Notes: generated from the letters alone by a model not told the origin. A DNA stretch of 64,000 bases from an uncultured Vampirovibrio sp. (GCA_910577395.1 CAJTLG010000007.1:1-64000), one strand, 5' to 3'. Positions 1 to 8,023 are shown, counted from the first letter of the stretch. Made by a program: numbers and translations.

Positions 1-229
1 CAAATTCCTTCTCTTTTCGTTTCAGATATTTGTAACGAAGGCAGTCCCGTCGCTTGTGCTCCTCTTTAACACCTTTCCTGCCGTAGTGCCTTTTGGCACC
101 GGCTGGCGCATACAAACATCCTTCAACTTCAAGGGAAACATGTTCAGGGTGATGTGAAACATGGGAGAAGGCATAATGATTAGAATGCACACACGCAAAG
201 CGGTGCAAGAAATGAACAACTTTTTTCAT
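1..229 (-). CDS. Partial hypothetical ORF running off the left edge
   Basis: An uninterrupted minus-strand frame starts at the ATG at 229 and is still open at base 1, giving 76 codons of an incomplete protein. The visible part is rich in His, Lys and Arg and contains the stretch PAGAKRHYGRKGVKEEHKRR. I do not recognise a family. No clear Shine-Dalgarno precedes the ATG, and a 13-bp direct repeat (ATAGATAAACAAT) overlaps the start. It could equally be a chance open frame or the remnant of a mobile gene. Confidence 0.3.
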   Translation of the reverse strand, partial: MKKVVHFLHRFACVHSNHYAFSHVSHHPEHVSLEVEGCLYAPAGAKRHYGRKGVKEEHKRRDCLRYKYLKRKEKEF

Positions 230-266
230 AGATAAACAATCTTTCCTTTAACTATAGATAAACAAT
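228..266. repeat. Two 13-bp direct repeats, 26-bp period
   Basis: ATAGATAAACAAT occurs at 228-240 and again at 254-266. The first copy overlaps the start codon of the truncated left-edge ORF. This spacing could suit a protein binding on one face of the helix near a promoter, but no regulator is indicated. Confidence 0.45.
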
Positions 267-571
267 AGAACGATTTTAGATATTGTAAGGTGGATAGTTT
301 AACGGTTATGGTGATTAAAAGTATACCGAAATACTATACCCTTTAATTTCCAGTTTACCGTTTTTTTTTTTTTGTCAAGCTCGCAAATTAAAGATTTTAT
401 CCCAAAACCTTGACGGCCCAACTTCTTTCAGCCTAGATAATCATGTTCCGAGCTGCCCAATAAATGACCTCTAACTCGCTGATTGTTCCGCCAAAAGGCG
501 AAGACTCAGCTCACAGATTATTAATATCGGAAAGACAGGTAATAGCAATTGTTAATAAAACATTAATAAAA
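267..571. other. Gene-free intergenic stretch with a long T run
   Basis: I see no plausible gene here. It holds a homopolymer of about 15 T near 360-374, which is not preceded by a convincing stem, and a small CGCC-AAAA-GGCG hairpin near 489-500. No CIRCE element (the HrcA operator) is visible ahead of grpE. No tRNA or recognised structured RNA was found by eye. Confidence 0.5.
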
Positions 572-600
572 TTAGACATCAAATATTGATACTTTATAAT
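572..600 (+). promoter_or_regulatory. Putative sigma70 promoter of grpE-dnaJ
   Basis: A -35-like TTAGAC at 572-577 and a perfect TATAAT at 595-600 are separated by 17 bp. This predicts a transcript start near 607, about 26 nt before grpE. No sigma32-like or CIRCE sequence is seen, so heat-shock control is not evident. Confidence 0.5.
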
Positions 601-632
601 ATTATTAAAATAAATTAAATGAAGGGAAAGCT

Positions 633-1232
633 ATGTTCAAAAAAGAGGACGAACAAAAAAATAATCCTTTTGCTGCAGAGGAAACTGTCGAAGAAAATAC
701 TGACAATACAACGGAAGAAACTTCCGATAATATCGACGAAGAAATCCCGAAAGAAGAAAACGCACAAACCAATAATGAAGAAACTCTTAAAGCAGAGCTT
801 GAAAGCCTAAATAACAAATATTTAAGGCTTGCTGCTGATTTTGATAATTTTAGAAAACGCCAAACAGCGGAAAGAGAAAATCTTTTAAAATACGGCGCAG
901 AAGATACTTTAAAGAAACTAATAACCGTACTTGATACCTTTGAAAGGGCAAAAAAATCTATTGAAGTTTTGGAAGAATGTCAAAAAGTAAAAGAAAGCTA
1001 TGAAGTTTGTATAAAACAGCTTTATGATACACTTGATAAAATAGGGCTTAAAAAAATTGAAGCCAAAGGGGAAGAATTCGACCCGAATTTGCATGAGGCA
1101 GTTATGCAAACCCCTACAAACGAGCACCCTGCAAACACTGTTATAGATGAATTACAAACAGGATATAAATTACACGATAAAGTATTAAGACCGACATTTG
1201 TAAATGTTGCAACGGAAGGCGGAGAGGGCTAA
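633..1232 (+). CDS. grpE: GrpE nucleotide exchange factor
   Basis: GrpE is the cytoplasmic cofactor that releases ADP from DnaK and resets the chaperone cycle. The 199-residue protein has the family layout: an acidic, low-complexity N-terminus (about 1-50), a long coiled coil starting with LAADFDNFRKRQTAERE, and a C-terminal beta domain ending near VLRPTFVNVA. Length is typical. The ATG follows a GAAGGGAAAG ribosome site. dnaJ lies 36 bp downstream, so the two are probably co-transcribed. dnaK and hrcA are not adjacent, so the chaperone genes are split in this genome. Confidence 0.95.
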   Translation: MFKKEDEQKNNPFAAEETVEENTDNTTEETSDNIDEEIPKEENAQTNNEETLKAELESLNNKYLRLAADFDNFRKRQTAERENLLKYGAEDTLKKLITVLDTFERAKKSIEVLEECQKVKESYEVCIKQLYDTLDKIGLKKIEAKGEEFDPNLHEAVMQTPTNEHPANTVIDELQTGYKLHDKVLRPTFVNVATEGGEG

Positions 1233-1268
1233 TCCCGCGCATAATTAGAAATAGGAAAAGCTGTAAAA

Positions 1269-2390
1269 ATGGATTATTACCAAATATTAGAAGTAGAAAA
1301 AAACGCATCAAAAGATGAAATAAAACGCGCATTCAGACAAAAAGCAAGAAAATTACACCCTGATGTAAATAAAGAACCTGATGCTGAAGAAAAGTTTAAA
1401 GAGCTTGGCCGTGCCTATGAAACATTAATGGATGACAATAAGCGCGCATTATACGACCAATACGGCGAAGACGGGCTTAAAAACGCAGGGTATTCTTCCC
1501 AGGGGCCGTTTGACTTTGGCTTTGGTGATATTAACGATATATTTTCAGCCTTTTTTGGCGGCGGTATGGAAACAGGCTTTGGCGGATACCGGGAAAACCC
1601 TAACGCCCCAAGGCGCGGCGCAGATTTAAGAATGGATATCCAAATAGATTTTATGGATGCTATGAAGGGTATCGAAAGAGAAATAAAAATTGAACATACA
1701 GAACCCTGCGAAACCTGTAACAGTACGGGTTTTGATAAAAATGCAAAAGAGCAGGTATGTAAAACCTGCGGGGGCCATGGGCGTGTACAGCAAAATACAA
1801 GAACCATTTTAGGAAGTTTTACATCCGTTACAACCTGCCCCAAATGCCACGGCACAGGAAAAAGCCCGGAATCATTCTGCAAAGTGTGCAAAGGTGAGGG
1901 CGGCATTAAAAAAGAAAAAACAATCAAAATTAAAATACCTAAAGGTGTAGATACAGGTTCAAAAATCCGTCTTTCAAACGAAGGAAATGCCGGTAAAAAC
2001 GGCGGACATCCCGGTGATTTATATGTAGTACTCCACGTTAAAGAATCTGAAAAATTCATAAGAGAAGGTGCCGATATTCATACAATACTTGAAATATCCC
2101 CCTCTCAAGCAGTATTAGGGGATAAAGTAACTGTTGAAACAATAGACGGCAATGTCGAAATGAGTATCCCGCAGGGTATTCAAAGTCTTGATAAACTGCT
2201 TTTAAAAGGCAGGGGTGTACCCTTTATCGGAAGCGATACCCAAAGAGGCAATCATTATGTTACGGTTAAAGTGGTAACGCCAAAAAAAATCTCAAAAGAA
2301 GAAGAGCAGCTATACAGAATGCTTTATAATATTCAAAAAAATACAAAAGAAGGTATTAAAGATAAAGTAAAAGCAGCCCTGCACAGATAG
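1269..2390 (+). CDS. dnaJ: DnaJ, type I Hsp40 co-chaperone
   Basis: DnaJ delivers unfolded clients to DnaK and stimulates its ATPase in the cytoplasm. All type I domains are visible: the J domain (about 1-65) with HPD at 'KLHPDVN', a Gly/Phe linker (about 75-110), four CxxCxGxG zinc repeats (CETCNSTG, CKTCGGHG, CPKCHGTG, CKVCKGEG), and C-terminal substrate-binding domains with GVDTGSKIRLSNEG. At 373 residues the length is normal. It follows grpE closely and probably shares its promoter. Confidence 0.96.
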   Translation: MDYYQILEVEKNASKDEIKRAFRQKARKLHPDVNKEPDAEEKFKELGRAYETLMDDNKRALYDQYGEDGLKNAGYSSQGPFDFGFGDINDIFSAFFGGGMETGFGGYRENPNAPRRGADLRMDIQIDFMDAMKGIEREIKIEHTEPCETCNSTGFDKNAKEQVCKTCGGHGRVQQNTRTILGSFTSVTTCPKCHGTGKSPESFCKVCKGEGGIKKEKTIKIKIPKGVDTGSKIRLSNEGNAGKNGGHPGDLYVVLHVKESEKFIREGADIHTILEISPSQAVLGDKVTVETIDGNVEMSIPQGIQSLDKLLLKGRGVPFIGSDTQRGNHYVTVKVVTPKKISKEEEQLYRMLYNIQKNTKEGIKDKVKAALHR

Positions 2391-2413
2391 CCCAAAACAA
2401 AAAGGAGAGTTTG

Positions 2414-3877
2414 ATGAAATTTAAAATGTTATTAATTGCCCTATGTATGGTATTAATCAGCCAAACAGCAATGGCATCAAGGCTTCCTGATGATTTTTGG
2501 GCATACCTTAAAAAACAACTCCCAAATTCAACCCAGAGGTTTGATTCTCTTATTGTATTGCCTGATGGCACCACATATATTCCTCTTTACCCGGCAGAAA
2601 CAACGGAAACTAAAGACATAAAAATTGAATATACATACCCTGCAGGAAAAAGCCTTGCCTCAAAGCCCGAAGTTGTGATTTTTAATAATAATTATGTGCT
2701 TTTAAAGCTTATGAAAGATAAAAACGGTAATTTTTCAATAACAAAAAATGAGAATTTGCCCCTAAAAGTAAAGCTTGGCGTAATGCCGCAGGATATGCTT
2801 GTACCTGTGGGCTTAGAAGTACCGGAAAGCCTGAAACTTATCCTTGGCGACCTTGTTATCCCTCAAAAAGGCGATAATATGATTATTGCAGCCACAGATA
2901 CAAAATTGGGCAATGTTGATACTAAAACAGGCTCAATTGCACCGTTAAATGAACTAAAAAATAAAAAAACCATTATTTCAACTGATAAATCAAAGTTTGT
3001 GCTTATCTATAACGGAGAGGCCAAAGGCTCTATGTATGAGCTTAAACTAAACGGCCTGCCTTCAAAGATTTTAGCGTCAAACAAATCCAAATTTGCCCTT
3101 GTAATGTATTTCGGTTCTAAAACTCTTGAAATTGTTGACCTTACAAATGAAAGAATGGTATCGCAAATCAATCTTGACAATACACCAAAAGATGCCGATT
3201 TAGATACCGTAAATAATATAGCCTATGTTGCAAGCGCAAACGCTTCTGCTATTTATATGGTGGATTTAAACTCAGCAAAACTTATTAAAGCAATAAAATT
3301 GGAACAATCCCCGGAAAGAATAGCTGTTTCAAATGACGGAAATTCATTATGTTTTACGGATAGAAACACGGGCAAAGTTTACAGCCTGCAATCATCAGAC
3401 GGAGCTTATGTTGCAAAATACATAGCAGACGGTAAAAACCTATCCAGAATTTTATATAAAGACGGAAAAATTTATACAATATCAAGGACTGAAAATAAAC
3501 TGTCTATCTATGATGAGGCAGAGGGCATTTTAACAAATGAAATAAAACTGCACCAAAAACCGGTAGATGCCGTTGTATACCATAACAAAATATATATTCT
3601 TTGCGCCGATGACAGTATTATTGATGTTTTTGACACTGAAAAGCAAAAAATGGCGGATAACGTAATCCTCGATAATAGCGGGTTTTATTCAAAAATCACA
3701 ATAATTCCAAATCAGCCAAATGCAATTATCACAGGCATTCAAACCAAAAAATTTCTGCTTTTAAACCTTGATAAAATGGTGATATCTAAAAAGCAAAATG
3801 CAAATATTGATGTTGCAAACATAATAATTGTTGATAATGCAGCACCTGCAAGGGAAGAAACAAAAGAAAGCCTGTAA
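2414..3877 (+). CDS. Secreted beta-propeller (YVTN-like repeat) protein
   Basis: The exported 487-residue protein starts with a signal peptide (residues 1-21, ending AMA before SRLP). From about residue 190 it has repeated blade-like segments such as 'IAYVASANASAIYMVDL' and 'RIAVSNDGNSLCFTDRNTG', typical of YVTN/lactonase-type propellers. The N-terminal 180 residues are unrecognised. The ATG at 2414 is preferred over the TTG at 2411 because AGGAG sits about 7 bases before it. It lies 23 bp after dnaJ and 6 bp before the methyltransferase. A structural or binding role at the envelope is likely; no enzymatic residues are evident. Confidence 0.7.
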   Translation: MKFKMLLIALCMVLISQTAMASRLPDDFWAYLKKQLPNSTQRFDSLIVLPDGTTYIPLYPAETTETKDIKIEYTYPAGKSLASKPEVVIFNNNYVLLKLMKDKNGNFSITKNENLPLKVKLGVMPQDMLVPVGLEVPESLKLILGDLVIPQKGDNMIIAATDTKLGNVDTKTGSIAPLNELKNKKTIISTDKSKFVLIYNGEAKGSMYELKLNGLPSKILASNKSKFALVMYFGSKTLEIVDLTNERMVSQINLDNTPKDADLDTVNNIAYVASANASAIYMVDLNSAKLIKAIKLEQSPERIAVSNDGNSLCFTDRNTGKVYSLQSSDGAYVAKYIADGKNLSRILYKDGKIYTISRTENKLSIYDEAEGILTNEIKLHQKPVDAVVYHNKIYILCADDSIIDVFDTEKQKMADNVILDNSGFYSKITIIPNQPNAIITGIQTKKFLLLNLDKMVISKKQNANIDVANIIIVDNAAPAREETKESL

Positions 3878-3883
3878 TAATTT

Positions 3884-4510
3884 ATGAAATTTAAAGAAGA
3901 CCTTTCAGGCATAAACATAATCAAAAAAAGCCAGGATACCAATATATTTGACAATCAAACTCTTGAAACGCTTGCCGGGCTTGATAAAACACGTGAAGAT
4001 TTTTGGAACGTTGATAATGAAAGTGCAAATTTTTTAAGCCTTTTAATCAAGACAAGCGGCGCCAAAAATGCACTTGAAATAGGGACATCAAACGGTTATA
4101 GCACAATATGGCTTGCTAAAGCACTTAAAACCACAGGAGGAAAACTTACCACAATTGAATTTTGGGATAACCGTCTTGATGTTGCAGTTGAAAATTTCAA
4201 AAAAACAGGTGTGGCCGATATTATTGAACCAAAACTCGGACAAGCGGTTATGATACTTGAGGAAATGGCATATTCTAATAACCCGCCCGTATTTGATTTT
4301 GTATTTATTGATGCAAATAAATCTGAATACATAAAATATTTTAAGCTTGTCGATAAAATGCTTAAAAAAGGTGGAATTATAGCGGCAGACAATATCCTTT
4401 CCCATTACAAAAAGGTGGAACCGTATATAAAAGAAATAACCTCTCGCACAGATTATCAAAGCCAGCTTATCCCGCTTGATACGGGGATAATGGTATCATA
4501 TAAACTTTAA
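3884..4510 (+). CDS. Class I SAM-dependent O-methyltransferase
   Basis: The 208-residue protein matches the caffeoyl-CoA/catechol O-methyltransferase-like family. It has SAM motif I ALEIGTSNGYSTIWLAKAL, an acidic second strand TTIEFW, the metal/SAM-region motif FIDANKSEYIKYF, and IAADNILSHYK near the end. It lacks a signal peptide and should be cytoplasmic. The substrate cannot be told from sequence. It starts 6 bp after the propeller gene stop and is likely co-transcribed. The cassette array begins just downstream. Confidence 0.82.
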   Translation: MKFKEDLSGINIIKKSQDTNIFDNQTLETLAGLDKTREDFWNVDNESANFLSLLIKTSGAKNALEIGTSNGYSTIWLAKALKTTGGKLTTIEFWDNRLDVAVENFKKTGVADIIEPKLGQAVMILEEMAYSNNPPVFDFVFIDANKSEYIKYFKLVDKMLKKGGIIAADNILSHYKKVEPYIKEITSRTDYQSQLIPLDTGIMVSYKL

Positions 4511-4538
4511 TCCCTTAAGAGTATCAAGGCTTACGGGC

Positions 4539-4660
4539 TTTGTTAGAAAGGGGCTTCATATCGTACATGCAGAGTCATTTTCAAAATGATAAATTAATAT
4601 TTAAAAAGAGTTTATGCTTTTTAAAAATAAATCATCTGCTAAAATATTCGGCACAGCACA
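4539..4660 (+). repeat. Leader repeat, degenerate copy 1
   Basis: It resembles the two better copies at 4838-4974 and 5773-5908. GGCTTCATATCGTACATGCAG corresponds to GTTTTCATATCGT(A/C)AGGCAG, and AAATCATCTGCTAAAATA to AAATCATCTGTCAAAATAA. It precedes cassette A in the same relative position that the other leaders hold before cassettes B1 and D. Confidence 0.5.
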
Positions 4661-4666
4661 GTTGAT

Positions 4667-4840
4667 GCAAATACTGACAGGTGCAACCCGCACGATATAT
4701 GGTCAGGTACGCCCGGCAGCAGTGGAGCTTATATTTTAGGAAACATCAACAATGGCGCTTACTCTGTACCTAACTGCACAGGATATACAGGCTGTCTAAG
4801 TACTCTTGCCTTTACGGTGCGCTGTGTCCTATGGATATAA
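4667..4840 (+). pseudogene. Cassette A: 5'-truncated lectin-like C-terminal module
   Basis: An open frame of 57 codons plus stop encodes the second half of the module: DRCNPHDIWSGTP, a variable core with several Asn codons, then LAFTVRCVLWI and TAA. The conserved GLQLC-TGAPRC first half is missing. There is no start codon or ribosome site in frame. Nineteen bases (ACGATATATGGTCAGGTAC, 4692-4710) are identical to the module inside the pseudopilin gene at 57943-57961. Confidence 0.6.
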
Positions 4841-4974
4841 GGTATAATATAAACATCCTCCGGAGTGCCAAAGTTTAAGAATTTTGACAGTGAGAGGTTT
4901 TCATATCGTCAGGCAGAACCATTTTTTAAATGGTGAAAGGTTTGCAAAATATGCAAAATCATCTGTCAAAATAA
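4838..4974 (+). repeat. Leader repeat, copy 2
   Basis: This AT-rich unit, nearly identical to 5773-5908, begins at the stop codon of cassette A. It contains GGTATAATATAAAC (a -10-like TATAAT), CCTCCGGAGTG, and a frame reading KFKNFDSERFSYRQAEP that closes with TGA. Copy 3 differs by a few substitutions and keeps the frame open. Function is unknown; it could be an interspersed repeat or a recombination anchor. Confidence 0.65.
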
Positions 4975-5002
4975 CGGCACAGTGCAGATGCAGATATTTG
5001 AA

Positions 5003-5230
5003 GGCTTGCAGCTGTGTAACGGCTCTACAAGCCTTACCGGTGCGCCGCGATGCAGCATAGCTACCAAGTGCAAGGGTGCCACTCCGACTTATTTCGACCC
5101 GTTTGATTTATGGACCGGCACACTTAAGTCCGGTGCTACCTATCATATTGGCCAGCTTAGCGATAAAGGTTTTTTACTTTCCGCCTTTACAGCTGCCCAG
5201 GCCTTTTCGGTGCGTCGTTTCAAGTGGATA
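5003..5230 (+). pseudogene. Cassette B1: lectin-like module, stop codon lost
   Basis: The module runs from GLQLCNGSTSLTGAPRC through CKGAT and LWTGT to AFSVRRFKWI. Where other cassettes end TGG-ATA-TGA, this one has TGG-ATA-TGG, so translation would continue into cassette B2; the joint frame runs 4982-5482. The Cys in AFSVRC is also changed (SVRRF). The upstream GTG at 4982 has no clear ribosome site. Confidence 0.6.
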
Positions 5231-5254
5231 TGGAAAGCCATGGCGCCAATGCAG

Positions 5255-5482
5255 ACAAATACCGGCGCCCCGCGATGCTATCAGCTAAATGGCAAGTGTA
5301 AGGGCGCCGCGCCTGGTACTGCCTACGCCGACCAGTGCTACTCAGTACATATATGGTCAGACAAATACACCAGTGGTAAGTATCACACATTTATGTTGTA
5401 TAATGGCAGCTTTTGTGAGCTGGTTAACTCTCCGTATGTCAGTACTTTTGCCGCTTCGGTGCGCTGTGTCAAATGGATATGA
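5255..5482 (+). pseudogene. Cassette B2: lectin-like module, 5' end deleted
   Basis: It starts abruptly at TNTGAPRC. The usual GGCTTGCAGCT(A/G)TGTAAC start block is missing, consistent with a small deletion at the B1/B2 junction. It then reads CKGAAPGTAYADQC, IWSDKYTSGKY, a variable core and ASVRCVKWI-TGA. In the C-terminal half it has the same length as cassettes C and D. Confidence 0.6.
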
Positions 5483-5511
5483 TAACCGCGACACACATGC
5501 AGACACTTGCA

Positions 5512-5775
5512 GGCTTGCAGCTGTGTAACCAGTCAACAAACGCAAGTACCGGTGCGCCGCGGTGCTGGAATGTAAGCAAGTGCAAGGGTGCCGCACCTGG
5601 ATATACAAGCCAGAATTGGACTGATTACTGCTTTCCGGCTAATATATGGTCAAGCACCCCGTCTGACAGCAGTTATTGGAATGCCTACTTACGTCTCGGA
5701 AGTATGGATTTACGTGCAGGCTCACCACTTCCTGCCGTTGCTGCCTTTTCGGTGCGCTGTGTCCTATGGATATGA
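5512..5775 (+). pseudogene. Cassette C: complete lectin-like module
   Basis: A full module runs from GLQLCNQSTNASTGAPRC through CKGAAPGY and IWSSTPSDSSYW to AFSVRCVLWI-TGA. The frame is open back to an ATG at 5473 inside the end of cassette B2, but that start has no ribosome site. Linker sequences before GLQ differ between cassettes and share only an ATGCAG-like word, so homology begins sharply at the GGC-TTG-CAG codons. Confidence 0.6.
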
Positions 5776-5908
5776 GGTATAATACAAATATCCTCCGGAG
5801 TGTCAAAGTTTAAGAATTTTGATAGTGAGAGGTTTTCATATCGTAAGGCAGAACCATATTTAAATGGTGAAAGGTTTGCAAAATATGCAAAATCATCTGT
5901 CAAAATAA
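5773..5908 (+). repeat. Leader repeat, copy 3
   Basis: This is a close copy of 4838-4974, starting at the stop of cassette C and ending at CAAAATAA. It carries the same TATAAT-like box and CCTCCGGAGTG. Its frame, read from the GTG at 5800 (KFKNFDSERFSYRKAEP...), stays open and continues into cassette D. Confidence 0.65.
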
Positions 5909-5931
5909 ATGGCGTAGTGCTAATACGGACA

Positions 5932-6189
5932 GGCTTGCAGCTATGTAACGAGTCTACCGGAGCAAGTACCGGTGCCCCGCGGTGTTTTCAGTCGTTTACA
6001 AATTGTAAGGGAGCGGCGATACACGAGATATGGGCCGACCGATGTTACCCGCACCTTATATGGTCTGATACGCCCTCTAACGGCAGGTATCGCTCATTAA
6101 TGCTTAGCAGCGGTGTTCTTTATGAGCCCGATGACTCTCCGTATCCTGCTACTATTGCCTTTTCGGTGCGCTGTGTCCTATGGATATGA
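5932..6189 (+). pseudogene. Cassette D: complete lectin-like module in frame with leader repeat
   Basis: The module starts GLQLCNESTGASTGAPRC and ends AFSVRCVLWI-TGA. It is in frame with the upstream leader repeat, so 5800-6189 is one open frame of 129 codons from a GTG. CCGGAG directly abuts that GTG, too close for a normal ribosome site. Against cassette C the C-terminal 43 codons align without gaps; the core differs at most codons, including silent third-base changes, while the last ~33 bases are identical. Confidence 0.6.
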
Positions 6190-6211
6190 AGAGCACCGTA
6201 CAAATGCAGCA

Positions 6212-6472
6212 GGCTTGCAGCTATGTAGCCAGTCTCAAGCTGCAAGTACCGGTGCCCCGCGATGTCGCAATTTGAGTGGTATGTGCAAGGGCAGTATGTC
6301 CGATACTGCATACCCCGACGTCTGTCATCCGTATATTATGTGGTCAGGCACTCCAAAGTCTGACGGTGTTTACTGGGCCCCAAGTTTGGGTGGAGGTGTT
6401 ATCAGTCTTACTGATGCGTGTTTTACCGGCTACTGCTCAGGTACCTATGCCTTTTCGGTGCATCGTATCTAA
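6212..6472 (+). pseudogene. Cassette E: lectin-like module with altered terminus
   Basis: The module starts GLQLCSQSQAASTGAPRC and continues CKGSMSDTAYPDVC and MWSGTPKSDGVYW. Its end is damaged: the conserved CGC-TGT-GTC-CTA block reads CAT-CGT-ATC-TAA, giving a premature stop and losing the final Cys and Trp. This is the last cassette before gltX. Confidence 0.6.
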
Positions 6473-6484
6473 TGGATATGAAGA

Positions 6485-6500
6485 CCGCCCCTTGCGGCGG
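6485..6500. terminator. GC-rich hairpin between cassette array and gltX
   Basis: CCGCC (6485-6489) and GGCGG (6496-6500) form a 5-bp stem with a 6-nt loop, just after the last cassette and 9 bp beyond the gltX stop. Neither side has a strong T run, so it is at best a weak bidirectional terminator. A GC hairpin just after a variable region is also seen at retroelement target sites, but other support for that is missing. Confidence 0.35.
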
Positions 6501-6508
6501 CAAATAAA

Positions 6509-7957
6509 TTATATTTCTAAAGCCTTTTTAATCCTGTAAATACATACATCTTTGCCAAGGATTGTCATGGTTTTTGCCATATCAGCACCTTTAGTTCTGC
6601 CTGTAATTGCAGCTCTCACAGCCCACATGGTTTCTTTTGGTTTTATATTGTGTTTTTCTTTAAATTCTGTCCTAAAATCGGCAAGTTTTTCATGGATATC
6701 TTCATCTGAATTGAAATCCCACCCGTCAGCAAGTTCTAAAATTCTATTTAAAACAGTCTTTGCTTCAGGTTTTTTAAGGGTTTCCATACCTTCCGTATAA
6801 TCAACATCTTTATTAAAGAAATACGCACAATCATATTCCATTTGGTTAAGCGTTGTTATAGGCTCACGGGTGATTTCAACCATTTTCTCAAGGTTCTCGC
6901 GACTCATTTTTGAAACCTCATCCGCATATTTTGAAAGAAACGGTATCACCATATCCGTTAGTTTTGAAATATCCATTTTCTTTATATATTGGCCGTTCAT
7001 CCAGTTTAATTTATCGTATTCAAAAATAGAGTTACTGCTTGAAACATCGTGTATTCTAAAATCTTTTGCAATATCCTCTACATTCTTTATTTCAACACCG
7101 TCGCTCGGTGCCCAGCCTAAAAGTGCAACAAAGTTTATAAGGGCATCAGTTAAATATCCTTGTTTTACAAAGTCTGAAACTGCCGTTGCCCCATGACGTT
7201 TTGAAAGCTTACTTCTATCGGGCGCAAGTATCATCCCCAAATGCCCGAATTTTGGCACCTCTGCCCCTAATGCCTCATAGATTAAAATTTGTTTAGGCGT
7301 ATTTGAAATATGGTCTTCACCCCTTATGATATGGGAAATTTTCATTAGCATATCATCAATTACAACGGCAAAATTGTATGTCGGTGTGCCGTTTGATTTC
7401 ATAATTACAAAGTCGCCAATTAAATTAGTGTCAAACTTTAATTCCCCCTTTACAAGGTCATTAAATATTAATTCTTTATGTTCTACCTTAAATCTTATAG
7501 AAGGTTTTACACCCTTGGCACGAAGTTCTGCCTTCTCTTCTTCTGAAAGATTCATACATTTTCTTGAATAAACGTATGCCCTGTGGTTTTGCATAGCCTC
7601 CTGCTTTTCAGCCTCTAGTTCTTCGGGTGTGCAGAAACATTCATACGCATACCCTTTATCTATAAGGATTTGCGCATATTTAGGGTATATATCAAACCTT
7701 TCACTTTGATAATAAGGGCCGTATTCCCCGCCGACATCCGGGCCTTCATCCCATTGCAAGCCAAGAGCTTTAAGACTGTCAAAGATATTTTGTGTGTATT
7801 CCTGATTACTTCTTTCTAAATCTGTATCTTCAATCCTTAAAACAAACTTGCCGCCTGTCTTTTTTGCATACAAATAGTTAAATAAAGCCGTTCTTGCAGT
7901 CCCTATATGAAGGTTTCCGCTTGGGGAGGGTGCAATCCTTACTCTTATATCTTCCAT
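6509..7957 (-). CDS. gltX: Glutamyl-tRNA synthetase
   Basis: This class I aminoacyl-tRNA synthetase charges tRNA-Glu in the cytoplasm. In lineages lacking GlnRS it also mischarges tRNA-Gln for GatCAB. The 482-residue protein shows PSPSGNLHIGTARTALF at residues 10-26 (HIGH-type motif), 'RGEDHISNTPKQ' near 212-223, and the KMSKS-type KLSKR at 250-254. The C-terminal anticodon-binding part extends to ALEI. Length is typical. A GGAG lies about 11 bases before the ATG. It is divergent from hom across a short intergenic gap. Discriminating type cannot be decided from sequence. Confidence 0.95.
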   Translation of the reverse strand: MEDIRVRIAPSPSGNLHIGTARTALFNYLYAKKTGGKFVLRIEDTDLERSNQEYTQNIFDSLKALGLQWDEGPDVGGEYGPYYQSERFDIYPKYAQILIDKGYAYECFCTPEELEAEKQEAMQNHRAYVYSRKCMNLSEEEKAELRAKGVKPSIRFKVEHKELIFNDLVKGELKFDTNLIGDFVIMKSNGTPTYNFAVVIDDMLMKISHIIRGEDHISNTPKQILIYEALGAEVPKFGHLGMILAPDRSKLSKRHGATAVSDFVKQGYLTDALINFVALLGWAPSDGVEIKNVEDIAKDFRIHDVSSSNSIFEYDKLNWMNGQYIKKMDISKLTDMVIPFLSKYADEVSKMSRENLEKMVEITREPITTLNQMEYDCAYFFNKDVDYTEGMETLKKPEAKTVLNRILELADGWDFNSDEDIHEKLADFRTEFKEKHNIKPKETMWAVRAAITGRTKGADMAKTMTILGKDVCIYRIKKALEI

Positions 7958-8023
7958 TTTCTAAAAATCTCCAAAAAACTTCTTTTTATATAAAAATCAT
8001 ACATCAAAAATAAATTTTTATTG

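Larger units (their letters stand above)
4539..6480 (+). repeat. Array of six lectin-like C-terminal cassettes and interspersed leader repeats
   Basis: This stretch is built from two units. The first is a ~230-260 bp cassette encoding about 80 residues from GLQLCNxS...TGAPRC to AFSVRCVLWI-stop. The second is a ~137-bp AT-rich leader. Cassettes have near-identical ends: the 33 bases from GCCTTTTCGG to the TGA are the same in the intact copies, while cores are highly variable. By eye their G+C is near half, well above neighbouring genes. None has a promoter, ribosome site and N-terminal domain of its own. The same module sits inside the pseudopilin at 56.4-59.1 kb. I interpret the array as a silent repertoire or a decayed tandem family. 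Confidence 0.75.

Noticed and set aside
360..374. T15 tract as an intrinsic terminator
   Set aside because: No stable stem immediately precedes it on the plus strand.
4539..6480. Classical diversity-generating retroelement with several variable repeats
   Set aside because: Cores differ by insertions, deletions and silent third-base changes, not only at template adenines, and no reverse transcriptase or template repeat is in the window. A retroelement elsewhere could still have contributed, so the idea is set aside rather than disproved.
4539..6480. Integron gene-cassette array
   Set aside because: No attC-like RYYYAAC/GTTRRRY pairs or integrase next to the cassettes, and the cassettes are homologous to one another.
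4539..6480. CRISPR array
   Set aside because: Repeat units are long, protein-coding and irregularly spaced; no cas genes are present anywhere in the window.
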